Positions 1 through 8,450 of a DNA stretch of 18,382 nt are shown piece after piece. Each line of letters begins with the position of its first letter. The first letter of the stretch is position 1. The notes under the pieces were generated by a model. It saw only the letters and a program-made list of their open reading frames with translations. It did no database searches and was not told where the DNA came from. Location of the stretch: NCBI GenBank assembly GCA_023807065.1, contig JAJJLU010000799.1, forward strand, positions 1-18,382, written 5' to 3'. The DNA comes from Isotricha intestinalis (taxonomy: Eukaryota > Ciliophora > Litostomatea > Vestibuliferida > Isotrichidae). The position numbers and the translations under genes were made by a program.

Positions 1-48
1 TTTATTACTTTTATTAATATCTTTTTTCTCATTTGGTTTATTTGCCAT
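1..48 (-). CDS. Possible 5' end of a gene leaving the window on the left
   Basis: Read on the minus strand, an ATG at 48-46 opens a frame that stays free of stops to the window edge: 16 codons, starting MANKPNEKK. The ATG is the first one after an in-frame TAA about 30 nt upstream. The short stretch is Lys/Asn-rich like the other proteins here, and its ATG-GC start resembles the start of the gene at 1431. It would be transcribed divergently from the 1431 gene. Sixteen open codons are not rare in AT-rich DNA, so this is only a plausible start. No function can be assigned. Confidence 0.4.
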   Translation of the reverse strand, partial: MANKPNEKKDINKSNK

Positions 49-119
49 TAATCCTTTTATTTCTAAATTATTTTTTCTTTATTTATTTCAAAAGGTTTAA
101 TTATTGAAGTTTAAATTTT

Positions 120-586
120 AAAAAATTTTTTTTCAAAAAATAATTTTAATCAATGTTTAAATCTATATATAAATATTACTTGATTTGATAATTTAATTGT
201 TTCTAAATCTTCAATTTGAAATGCTTTTTAAAATTTTGATAAATATATTTTCCGGTAAATTTAAATTTGGAGTTGAATAGATTAATAAATTACATATATT
301 TAAAATTAAATTTTATTTTATTTTCTTTTTTTATTAATTTTTTTTCTGGTATTTTTCTTAAAAATTATTCTATTTAGATTTTTCTTTATGTTTTTGAAAA
401 AATTATTTTGAATATATGTCTAAAATCTTCTTCATTTGATGTTGAACTTGTATTTTCATCTTTAATGTTTAATTTTTTCTTTTATATATAATTTATTTTC
501 TCCTTTTATTTTTTCCATTTCTTTTGAATTTCTTTTTCTTTTTTATGAATAAAACTTCCATTGTTGTCTATTTTTATTATTTTCAT
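120..586 (-). pseudogene. Decayed coding region with an F-box-like core
   Basis: The minus strand of this stretch looks like eroded coding sequence. From an ATG at 586 it reads MKIIKIDNNGSFIHKKEKE and then, after two in-frame TAA codons, a coding-like piece that includes SSTSNEEDF at about 445-420. In a shifted frame, about 276-213 gives STPNLNLPENIFIKILKSIS. After a further one-base shift near 213 the reading continues EDLETIKLSNQ down to about 180. Together the last two pieces match the F-box pattern (LP at the start, then KIL..IS, DL..I.L.N). F-box proteins link substrates to SCF ubiquitin ligases. There are several stops and at least two frame changes, with no room for an intron at the shift near 213, so I call it a relic and not a spliced gene. 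The expected Trp late in an F-box is not seen. The assignment was made by eye and is tentative. Confidence 0.35.
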
Positions 587-599
587 ATTTTTTTAGATT

Positions 600-1430
600 A
601 TGATAATTTTAAAAATAATTATATAATTCCTTTTAGAATAATATATTCAAATTATTTTTAAACTCTAACCAAATCATAGTTTTAATCATCAAGCCAAAAC
701 TTTTAAAATTGTAAATCATAAATTATATAAGAATTCAGATTTTAAAATATTAAATGATTTTTCTTTAATTTATTTATTCATTTCGTTAAAGAAAGATAAA
801 AGTATATCAAATAAAAAACTAGACTCATTCCTGACCTATATTAAATAAAAAGAAAAGAATAACTTCAAAATAACATGGGTTTATATATATCAATAATTGT
901 TTAAATAAAATATAAAAATAAGGAAAATATAATAATACTATAACAATATTATTTTTTAATAAATGATTGTCTTAAATTTATTTTTTTAAGAAATAAATAC
1001 TTTTTGAGGTATGATATTATTTCAATTAAGTGAAAAAATTAATTAAGTTTATTATTTTCTTATGAATTAAGATTTTTAATTAATTAACTCTTTCTCATAT
1101 TATTTTGAAAATATTAATAAATTATTTATTGTTGTATTTTAACATAAATGACTAAATAATTATTATTTAACTGTTTAATTTAATTTTTTAAACAAAAGAA
1201 AATTTAAAAATAATATAATCGAAAACAAAGATTTTAAAAAACTAAAATTTTTTTAGAATATAATTATAAATTGTTTCAATAAAATAAATAATTATAAATA
1301 TTTATTTAATTTTTTTGAAGAAATATTTTGATTTGAAAATTTAAAATCAAAAAAAAATCATAATTTCTTTAATCATTAAAAAATTCATTTCAAATATTAT
1401 TTATTTTATTAAAAATAAAAAACTTTATAA
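600..1430. other. AT-rich spacer upstream of the 1431 gene
   Basis: No coding signal, RNA gene or repeat array is visible in about 830 nt of very AT-rich DNA. It must contain the 5' region and promoter of the gene at 1431, but no element can be named. A small inverted repeat with 9-base arms (1326-1334 and 1344-1352, loop of 9) lies about 80 nt before that start codon. At this base composition it may be chance. Confidence 0.6.
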
Positions 1431-3635
1431 ATGGCCAATACAATAAATGATGATATGAAAACAGAACAAAATAGTTTATATTCTTCAAAAAGTAAATTAT
1501 TAGATGCATTTTACAATAAATTCAGAGATGAATTTTCATCATATTTACAGGACCATAAAAATACAGTTCATTTATTAGTAGAAAATTCAACATTAAAAAG
1601 AATAAAAGCAAGTGAATATCTAAAAAATCAAGATAAAAATAAATCTCACTTCACTCCAATTCCTCATATTTCAAGAAAAAAAATTACGAGTGAAAAAGAA
1701 AAAGAAGAACTTGATAAACTAGAAAGAAATGCTGTTTGTATGAGAAAAATTGAATATTCACAAAAAATTAGAAATGAAAAACTTTATAAAAAATATGAAG
1801 GTAATATTGATGATATTATTTTAATTCAAAAAAATGTTAGAGGATTTTTAAAAAAAAAAATTTTAGAAAATGAAAAAATAAAAATTAATAACGACATTAG
1901 TGATATTAGTAATCATAATGCTATTAATATGAAACATGATAATAGTTATCATAATTTTTCCCACTCAAAAAAACCAAAAATGAAAAACAATAAGAGTACC
2001 AGTATTAATAATAATAAAAATAATTATTTATATTCAACAGATGTTAATAAAGACAATAAAGGAAGTAAAGTCGGATTAAAAAAAAATATTAATTTCTCTG
2101 CAAAAAAAATTCCAACGAAATCAAAATTAAATAATAAAAACTCAAATTTAAAAAACATTTCAACATCAAATAATATTCAATATTCAGGTAATATAACTGA
2201 TGATAATAATTATAAATTGAAAAGTGTAAATAAAGAAAATAAAAAAAAAAATAATATAAATAACAATAATTTAGAAAACAATTCTCAAAAAAATAAGATT
2301 CAAAACATAAAAAAAATAAATGAAAATTCAAATCATATTCAAAATGACAATTCTAAAGGAAAATCCCCATCAAAAAATAATAATATTCGAAAAAATAAGA
2401 GTGGTACAATTATAAATGAAAATCAAAAAAATACAACTCAATTTAACAAAAGAAAATTCAACAATAATTTAACACCAAATCAAACTGGAAGTATGAATAA
2501 TTTAAAAAAAAGAAATAATAATAATACTGAAATAAATGATGGCAAAAAAATTATTAATAAGAAAGATGACTTCAAAAAAAATAATACAAATAAAAATAAT
2601 TATAAAACTAATAATGACATTAATTATCAAATTAAGCCTTCTAACTCTATTATAGACAATAAAACAAATTTAGATGATAATGATGTTCAAGAAAGAATAA
2701 TTACTTCCATTCCAAAATTAAATTTACAAACAAATAAAGATAATGATAATACAATGAATAAATATAATTATGAATCTAATACAAACAGTCCTCAAGAAGA
2801 TTCAAATATGTTATTAAGTAAAAATAGTATGATTAATATTGATTTACTCCAAAAAAATTTTATTGGAAATTCTCAAAATAATTTAATTAACCAAAATCAA
2901 TCACCGAAAGGTAAAGAAAATTCCAATTATAATAATAAGGTTAACCCTAATAATATAAACATCAAAAATAATATATCTCAAAATAAATCTCAATTTACAA
3001 ATGATAACAAACTAAAAAATAATCAAAATTTTAATCCAAGTAGAAAGGACATTGATATGGATTCTGAAAAAATAAAAAATTCAAAAAAAAAGTCCAATCA
3101 AATAAATAATAAAAAGCCAATAAATTCAAATAATAAAAATAATAACAGTAAAAAAGAATTAATTAAAAGTAAAGAAAAAATAATAGATTCGAATTCAGAT
3201 TCAATTCCAGATGAAAAAAATGAAATATATAAAAATTCAAAATTAAGAGCTTTATATAAAAAAAATAATATTGATAGTGAAGTAAAAGACAATAAAATAA
3301 ATCATATTTTACAATCAAATACTGAAAAAATCCAAAGAGCATATAGAAATCATTTAATAAAAAAAGGATATTTTGGTGATTTTGATAAGAGAAAAATTAT
3401 AATTGTATTTTTATTAAAATCTGTTATTAATTATAAAATAAAGCCTTATGTTTTTAATCACTTAAAAAATCTTTTTTATGAAGAAGAAAAAAGTATTGAT
3501 ACTTTACCTGATAATTATGAAGAAATAAATAAAGAAAGAATTAAAAATATTTCACAAGTCTTCAATCACGCCGCAAATATTATCAATTATAAAGAAAAAT
3601 TAAGTAGTATAATTGATGAAGAAGAAAAATTTTAA
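1431..3635 (+). CDS. Asn/Lys-rich protein with two IQ (calmodulin-binding) motifs
   Basis: This 734-aa protein has a moderately complex N-terminal part (residues 1-150). It includes a first IQ motif at about 132-144 (IQKNVRGFLKKK), which matches the IQxxxRGxxxK pattern bound by calmodulin or EF-hand light chains. Residues about 150-630 are a very long low-complexity stretch dominated by Asn and Lys, with no domain visible. A second IQ motif lies at 634-645 (IQRAYRNHLIKK), followed by about 90 residues of normal complexity, probably helical, to the end. The two motifs therefore sit at opposite ends of a flexible linker. IQ proteins in ciliates are often cytoskeletal or ciliary, but nothing here shows location. 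An in-frame TAA directly precedes the ATG, so the start is firm; the stop is TAA. It is the first of three same-strand genes. The Asn-rich middle resembles slippage-expanded sequence. The family assignment beyond 'IQ motif protein' is unknown. Confidence 0.85.
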   Translation: MANTINDDMKTEQNSLYSSKSKLLDAFYNKFRDEFSSYLQDHKNTVHLLVENSTLKRIKASEYLKNQDKNKSHFTPIPHISRKKITSEKEKEELDKLERNAVCMRKIEYSQKIRNEKLYKKYEGNIDDIILIQKNVRGFLKKKILENEKIKINNDISDISNHNAINMKHDNSYHNFSHSKKPKMKNNKSTSINNNKNNYLYSTDVNKDNKGSKVGLKKNINFSAKKIPTKSKLNNKNSNLKNISTSNNIQYSGNITDDNNYKLKSVNKENKKKNNINNNNLENNSQKNKIQNIKKINENSNHIQNDNSKGKSPSKNNNIRKNKSGTIINENQKNTTQFNKRKFNNNLTPNQTGSMNNLKKRNNNNTEINDGKKIINKKDDFKKNNTNKNNYKTNNDINYQIKPSNSIIDNKTNLDDNDVQERIITSIPKLNLQTNKDNDNTMNKYNYESNTNSPQEDSNMLLSKNSMINIDLLQKNFIGNSQNNLINQNQSPKGKENSNYNNKVNPNNINIKNNISQNKSQFTNDNKLKNNQNFNPSRKDIDMDSEKIKNSKKKSNQINNKKPINSNNKNNNSKKELIKSKEKIIDSNSDSIPDEKNEIYKNSKLRALYKKNNIDSEVKDNKINHILQSNTEKIQRAYRNHLIKKGYFGDFDKRKIIIVFLLKSVINYKIKPYVFNHLKNLFYEEEKSIDTLPDNYEEINKERIKNISQVFNHAANIINYKEKLSSIIDEEEKF

Positions 3636-3764
3636 AAATTATTAAAAAAATTTTTTTTTTATTTTTTAATCATAATTCCTTTTATAAATTATTAAAATAT
3701 AAAAAGATATTATAAAATTTCTGAGATTTATTAATTTAATTTTTAAATAAAATTAAAAAGATAA

Positions 3765-4817
3765 ATGAATAATACAAAAAAGGTTGATAAAAATTTTCTA
3801 TTAAATTCTATTGAAAATAAGGATTTAAATACCAATCATGATGTAAATAAAAATTTAAAAAAATCAAATTCAAAAACAAAAATATTAGATTATAAAAATT
3901 TAAAATTTCAAAAAAATGAAAAAAAAAATTTAGTTAAATCTTTAATCTTAAATAACAATCATCAAAAAAGTTTTAGTAAAGAAAATATAAATAATATTGA
4001 AATTGATAAAATGAAAAATAAATATCACTCAAAAAATATTTCTTCTTTAATAGGAGAAAAAAACAAAAATATAATATTAAAAAAATTTGAAATATTTAAA
4101 AATATTAAAAAGCAAAAGCCAAATTCAATAAATAAAAAAAATAAAAAAATAAGTAGAAGTAATTCTAATTCAAATTTAGAACCAATATCAACAAAAACAT
4201 CATCTGAAATGACTGTATCAACAACAAGTAAAAGATTAAAAATTTCAAGTCATCATGTAAAATTATTTAAAGAAGATTTAAAAAAATTTAATTTAGATAA
4301 AAAGCCAAAAATAAATTACATTTCAACAGAAAGTCAAAAACATTCAAAACATCTTCATTTAATAAATAATAAAAATTTAAGTATTAGTGAATGTGTTCTT
4401 AATCAATTTTTAAAGAATAAAAATAAAAAACCAAAAAATACTTTAACAAATAATTTAAGTAGAAGCATTAATGTTAAAAAAAATGAAAATTCTTTAACTT
4501 TAATTTCTGAGGATTCTGTTTTTAATAATAGCAAACAAAGATCATCTTCAGGAAATCATAATGATTCTTCTTCAAATAAAATTAGTTTAAAATATTCAAG
4601 TAATAATTCAAATACAATTAGCTTTGATAAAAAAAGTAAAGATTCAATTGATTATACTTATACTGATGATGAAGTACAGTCTACTTATAGAAAAACAATA
4701 AATAAATTACAAATAAATAATAATAATATAAATAATAAAATAAATAATGAAGATTTTTTATCCTTTTGTAATGAAATGAATCAAAAATTATTTGGGATAA
4801 ATAATAATTTTAAATAA
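3765..4817 (+). CDS. Uncharacterised Lys/Asn/Ser-rich protein
   Basis: This is a 350-aa, strongly basic protein that I do not recognise. Residues 1-135 are Lys/Asn-rich. Residues about 128-160 and 240-295 are rich in Ser and Thr (for example SRSNSNSN and KQRSSSGNHNDSSSNK), with many possible phosphorylation sites. No membrane segment, signal peptide or catalytic motif is visible. The last 25 residues are less repetitive (NEDFLSFCNEMNQKLFG) and could be a short conserved tail or binding peptide. The start is fixed by a TAA immediately before the ATG; the stop is TAA. It begins 129 nt after the previous stop and ends 66 nt before the next start, all on the same strand. The steady reading frame over 1 kb of DNA this AT-rich argues that it is a real gene. 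Confidence 0.75.
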   Translation: MNNTKKVDKNFLLNSIENKDLNTNHDVNKNLKKSNSKTKILDYKNLKFQKNEKKNLVKSLILNNNHQKSFSKENINNIEIDKMKNKYHSKNISSLIGEKNKNIILKKFEIFKNIKKQKPNSINKKNKKISRSNSNSNLEPISTKTSSEMTVSTTSKRLKISSHHVKLFKEDLKKFNLDKKPKINYISTESQKHSKHLHLINNKNLSISECVLNQFLKNKNKKPKNTLTNNLSRSINVKKNENSLTLISEDSVFNNSKQRSSSGNHNDSSSNKISLKYSSNNSNTISFDKKSKDSIDYTYTDDEVQSTYRKTINKLQINNNNINNKINNEDFLSFCNEMNQKLFGINNNFK

Positions 4818-4883
4818 AATAATTTTTTCTTTTAAACAGAATTTTTTAAATTTAATAGAAATAATTAATTATATAAATTTAAA

Positions 4884-6155
4884 ATGATAAATCAAAATTT
4901 ATTTAGAAAATTAGATTTAACTAAACTTAGAAAAATAAAAAAGAAAAATAAAGATTTAAATCATTATAGAAGTATAAACAATATATCTCATTCAAATTCA
5001 TATCACAAAAACAAAATAAATAAACTTGAAGAAAAACAAAAAAAAATTGATGAAGAACTTAATATTATATCACAAGAAAATTCTCAATTTTTAGATTCAT
5101 ATAATAAAATAAGAAAAAAATATCCAATTAAAATTGAAGAATCTTTTAAAGATGTAATTAAAATGTATAATGAAAAAGGATATAAAACTCCTAATTTTTC
5201 TCCTTCACATTCTTTATTTACTCAAAATCCACTTTTAATGCCAAATAATAAAATAAATGATTATTTTATGATTCATTCAAAAAAAACTAAATCACCAAAT
5301 TTTTATTCGGCTTTTCAGAAAAAAAATAAGCATTTAAGCTTTTTAGAAAAAGAAGAAGAAATAATAAACGAACAATTCAAAAAATTAAGAACTTTAAAAA
5401 ATAATGATTCACAAAAAAATTTAAATAAAACTCAACAATATAATAAACCACATTTTTTAACTCTTATTAAAGATTCTGTAAAGAATATTCAATTAAAAGA
5501 AGAAAATGAGAAAATAAAAGCTTATAATGAAAAAATAGAACACATTATTCCTTCTTTAAGAATAAGACCTACAACTTATAAACCAAAAAAAATTAAATTA
5601 TTACCTTCAAAATCAAAAATTAAATTTTCTACTTTTAAATCTTCTGTTCTTGATGAAACTGATTTTACAACTCGTAGAAATAATAAAAGGGAAAAAACTT
5701 ATATTGAATCAAATAAAAAAAATAATAAGTATAATTCTAAGTTTTTAATTTTTCAAAAAAATAAAGTTCAAAATTTAAAAAAAAAATCCATTCTAAATAA
5801 ATTTGACAATTTTATAACTTCTATAAATAATAAAAGCCAACAAGAAAAGTTTTTAAATGAATTAAAAAATATTGATTTAACTCTATTAAATAGAAAAGAT
5901 TTAGAAAAAATTGCTTTGACTTATTGTAAACAATTTTTAAAATATTCTGATATTGCTTTAAATGAATTAACAAACCCAAAATGTTCAGATTTTGATTTAA
6001 TGAGATTAATCAATGATTTTATTTTTAAATTAGATTGTAAAAATATAATGGATTTATCAAATGATAATTCAGTTAATGGAAAAATCATTGATTTAAATAA
6101 TAATGTTCGAATTTTAAAAAATAGATTTGCAATTTTTGCTGCAAATAAATCTTAA
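4884..6155 (+). CDS. Uncharacterised basic protein with coiled-coil segments
   Basis: This 423-aa basic protein is of unknown function. Heptad-like charged helices are visible at about residues 43-75 and 153-215. Between and after them the chain is basic and probably disordered, with SP and TP sites (for example KTPNFSPSHS at 101-110 and KKTKSPNF at 133-140). The C-terminal part, about 300-415, is of higher complexity and looks like a helical domain (LNRKDLEKIALTYCKQFLKY and following). No enzyme motif or membrane segment is seen. The ATG at 4884 is the first after an in-frame TAA at 4866-4868, so it is not a continuation of the preceding gene; the stop is TAA. The 66-nt spacer to that gene is very short, which leaves room for only a minimal promoter or for shared transcription. 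A PUF-type UGUAAAUA lies 24 nt after the stop. Confidence 0.75.
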   Translation: MINQNLFRKLDLTKLRKIKKKNKDLNHYRSINNISHSNSYHKNKINKLEEKQKKIDEELNIISQENSQFLDSYNKIRKKYPIKIEESFKDVIKMYNEKGYKTPNFSPSHSLFTQNPLLMPNNKINDYFMIHSKKTKSPNFYSAFQKKNKHLSFLEKEEEIINEQFKKLRTLKNNDSQKNLNKTQQYNKPHFLTLIKDSVKNIQLKEENEKIKAYNEKIEHIIPSLRIRPTTYKPKKIKLLPSKSKIKFSTFKSSVLDETDFTTRRNNKREKTYIESNKKNNKYNSKFLIFQKNKVQNLKKKSILNKFDNFITSINNKSQQEKFLNELKNIDLTLLNRKDLEKIALTYCKQFLKYSDIALNELTNPKCSDFDLMRLINDFIFKLDCKNIMDLSNDNSVNGKIIDLNNNVRILKNRFAIFAANKS

Positions 6156-6178
6156 AAAATTAATAATGTTATATTTAC

Positions 6179-6186
6179 TGTAAATA
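6179..6186 (+). promoter_or_regulatory. Candidate PUF-binding element (UGUAAAUA)
   Basis: TGTAAATA lies on the sense strand 24 nt after the stop codon of the gene ending at 6155. It matches the UGUANAUA consensus bound by Pumilio/PUF proteins in 3' UTRs. A PUF gene is present in the same window. Whether this base is transcribed is not known. Confidence 0.3.
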
Positions 6187-6212
6187 TGATACATTCTTTA
6201 ATATGATATATT

Positions 6213-6232
6213 ATAGGCAAAGATTTGTCTAT
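6213..6232 (+). other. Small inverted repeat in 3' flank
   Basis: ATAGGCAAA and TTTGTCTAT can pair (one G-U) around a two-base centre, giving an effective stem of about 8 pairs. It lies 58 nt after the stop at 6155 and is locally less AT-rich than its surroundings. It could be a 3'-end structure or chance. Confidence 0.25.
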
Positions 6233-7104
6233 TTGTTAATATAAATTTAGGGTAGCTTTTAATAATTATTTAAAATATATTTTTATGAATTATCGATAAA
6301 TTAATAAAATATATTTTTATTTTAATTTTCATATTATTTTATAACGTAATTTAAATAGAAATGGAATTATCTAGACAAAAAAAAAATAAAAACTTGTATT
6401 GAAAAACACTTTATTTAAATATAGAATAAATTTTCTATTAAAAAAATAATAAATAAAATATTAATAAATGAAGTAATCCTTTATTTAGAGATTTTTTTTT
6501 TCTTTTTTTTTGGAATTAAGTAATGAATAAAATAAGAAAAAATGGTTTATGAGTGGATGATTAAGAAATAAAAATTATAATAAATTTTTATAATTATAAA
6601 AAAATTTTTAATATCTCTTTTTATAAAATTAAATACTGAAATTTATACCCAAAATTTGATTTGAATAATTTAATTTTATTTTTTATAATCATTCTTAATT
6701 CAAATTATTTTTTATTATAATATAATTCATATATTTATTTATTGGATTTTTGATTTTATAAGAATTTTTATTTAATTATATTTAATTATATTAAGTTTGT
6801 GGGCAAAATACAATATTTTTTTTCATTTCTTCTTCTTTTTCGGCTTTCATTCTGACATTATTATTTTAGCGATTAAATTTAATTACTATTTTTTATGGAT
6901 TTTCTAAACTATTTTAAATAGAATTGTTTCTATGTTTTTCAATTAATTTTTATATTTTTTAAAAATATGCTTTACAATTTTATTGAAAAAAATTTAAAAG
7001 AAAAAAACTTTAATATTTCTGATTTATAAATTATTTAATCACAATAAAAAAAGTAAATAAAAATTGGGCAGAACATAAAAAATATATAATATAAAATAGC
7101 TTTA

Positions 7105-8076
7105 TTATTCAAAAGTTTTTTTTTGTCCTTCAGGATAATATTTTTGGTTTCCTAAAAATTTGGGTTTTTCAAAAAATCCTCCATATGGACTTGTGTAATT
7201 ATCAAAAATTTTTTTATCTTCTTCAATTTTTTTATTTCTTGATTTTTTATAATCTAAACTGTGATTTTTCATAATTTTGATATTATAATTATTATTTAAA
7301 GGTGTAGTTGATCTTCTATGATTATTATAATTATTTTTTTTTAAAGTTTTACTTCTTTCATTCTCATTATTTATAGTTTTAATTTTATCAAAATTTCTTT
7401 GATAATTCATATCCACTGATTTTTTCATTATATTTTTTTCTAATTTTTTATTTAATTGTTCTATTTGTTTCTTTTCATTCATTTTTTTCATTAATTCATT
7501 AGAATTTAAATTAAAATTATCATTATGAAAATCATAAATAGTATCATTTTCATATTCTTTATTATCTTTTTTATTAAAATGTATTTTAACTGCATTTTTA
7601 AGCTTCTTTTTACAGCTTTCAATTATTTTAATTTGATTGGAAAAATTTTTTGCATTTCTTTCAGTAGTATTATCAGGGGATTTAGAACAAGATTTTCGAA
7701 TATCTTTCTCATTTTCAAATTTTTCATTAATAGATTTTCTTAAATCTTTGTTTTCTGAAAATAAAAAAGCATTTTCTGCTTCTTGCTTATTAATTTTTAT
7801 AATTTTCGCATCATTAGATAAAGATAATGCTTTATTTTCAGTTAATAATGCTTTAATTGCATAAATTGCTTGTTTAAAATCTTCATTTAATTCTTCTAAA
7901 AACATAATTGTTGCATTTTTATATTTTAAAAATTCTTCTATTGAGTTTAATGAATTTAAAGTGCTTTTTATATTATCTATTGAGTTTTTTTTTGATTCTA
8001 ATTTTCTTATTAAATATTGTATTAAAATTGCATTTTCATTTGATATTGAATTTTTTGTATTACAGTTAATTGACAT
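7105..8076 (-). CDS. Uncharacterised coiled-coil protein
   Basis: This 323-aa protein has no recognised family. The N-terminal part, about residues 15-125, is a long run of charged and leucine-containing helix that looks like coiled coil. A shorter coiled segment follows at about 192-216. Residues about 217-290 are basic and Asn-rich with possible kinase sites (HRRSTTPL). The C-terminus differs in character: TSPYGGFFEKPKF and QKYYPEGQK are rich in aromatic residues, Gly and Pro, and look like a short linear binding motif. There is no membrane segment or signal peptide. The ATG at 8076 is the first after an in-frame TAA close upstream; the stop is TAA. It is on the same strand as the PUF gene upstream of it (374 nt spacer) and convergent with the gene ending at 6155. 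A cytoskeletal or scaffold role is only a guess. Confidence 0.75.
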   Translation of the reverse strand: MSINCNTKNSISNENAILIQYLIRKLESKKNSIDNIKSTLNSLNSIEEFLKYKNATIMFLEELNEDFKQAIYAIKALLTENKALSLSNDAKIIKINKQEAENAFLFSENKDLRKSINEKFENEKDIRKSCSKSPDNTTERNAKNFSNQIKIIESCKKKLKNAVKIHFNKKDNKEYENDTIYDFHNDNFNLNSNELMKKMNEKKQIEQLNKKLEKNIMKKSVDMNYQRNFDKIKTINNENERSKTLKKNNYNNHRRSTTPLNNNYNIKIMKNHSLDYKKSRNKKIEEDKKIFDNYTSPYGGFFEKPKFLGNQKYYPEGQKKTFE

Positions 8077-8341
8077 TATTTTTTAATTAAATTAAAAATT
8101 ATTAGTTTAACTAATTTTTATCTAAAAATATAATAAATATAATAAAGATAAAAGTAAGTTGTTTACAAAATTAAGAATTAACATAAGAATATATACTATT
8201 ACCTAATTCATATATACTAAAATTATAAATTATAAATAGGCAAACAAATATTTTATTGTTTTTATTTATGAAATCTTTAAAAAATCAAAATTACAAATAA
8301 CAAACAAATCATAGGAAATTACAAATATTATTTAATTTATC

Positions 8342-8362
8342 ATGAGAAAGATTACTTCTCAT
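8342..8362 (-). other. Inverted repeat, 7-base arms
   Basis: ATGAGAA and TTCTCAT are exact reverse complements separated by 7 nt. The repeat lies about 90-110 nt beyond the PUF stop codon and 7 nt past the UGUAAAUA motif on the minus strand. It is a candidate RNA hairpin if the 3' UTR reaches this far. Confidence 0.3.
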
Positions 8363-8369
8363 TAGAGAA

Positions 8370-8377
8370 TATTTACA
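8370..8377 (-). promoter_or_regulatory. Candidate PUF-binding element (UGUAAAUA) 3' of the PUF gene
   Basis: TATTTACA on the plus strand reads TGTAAATA on the PUF gene's coding strand, 73 nt beyond its stop codon. It fits the UGUANAUA element bound by PUF proteins and would allow the protein to act on its own mRNA. It is a motif match only. Confidence 0.3.
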
Positions 8378-8402
8378 TAAAATATTTACTAATTTTTCTT
8401 TT

Positions 8403-8425
8403 CATTTTCATTTTTAATGAAAATG
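8403..8425 (-). other. Inverted repeat, 10-base arms
   Basis: CATTTTCATT and AATGAAAATG are perfect reverse complements around a 3-nt loop. On the minus strand it begins 25 nt after the TGA stop of the PUF gene. A stem this long and regular may be a 3'-UTR structure or 3'-end signal. Confidence 0.35.
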
Positions 8426-8450
8426 GTTTAAAGAATAAAATAATACTCAT

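Larger units (their letters stand above)
6156..7104. other. AT-rich spacer between convergent genes
   Basis: This 949-nt gap lies between two genes that point at each other, so it should hold both 3' ends. Apart from the PUF-type motif at 6179 and the hairpin at 6213, I see no clear element. A short purine-rich run on the minus strand near 6800-6850 reads MKAEKEEEMKKNIVFCPQT before a stop. This could be a relic of a gene but is too short to call. No tRNA-like sequence is visible. Confidence 0.6.
8077..8450. other. Spacer 3' of the PUF gene, 5' of the 8076 gene
   Basis: This 374-nt non-coding stretch holds the PUF gene's 3' flank and the next gene's 5' region. It contains a 10-base-arm inverted repeat (8403-8425), a UGUAAAUA motif (8370-8377) and a 7-base-arm inverted repeat (8342-8362), all listed separately. 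Nothing else is evident. Confidence 0.6.

Noticed and set aside
1326..1352. Inverted repeat with 9-base arms upstream of the 1431 gene as an operator
   Set aside because: Arms are almost pure A/T and such repeats are common by chance at this composition; no second copy is seen.
4760..4884. Possible intron (GTAATG... TTTTAAACAG) joining the genes at 3765 and 4884
   Set aside because: An in-frame TAA at 4866-4868 lies between the would-be acceptor and the ATG at 4884, and both flanking frames have good independent starts and stops.
6800..6850. Short minus-strand reading MKAEKEEEMKKNIVFCPQT
   Set aside because: Only 19 codons, bounded by stops, with no continuing coding signal in any frame; too short to call a gene or relic.
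6213..8244. The 9-mer ATAGGCAAA occurs at 6213-6221 and 8236-8244
   Set aside because: The two copies stand in different contexts relative to their genes, and a repeated 9-mer is expected by chance in a window of this size and composition.
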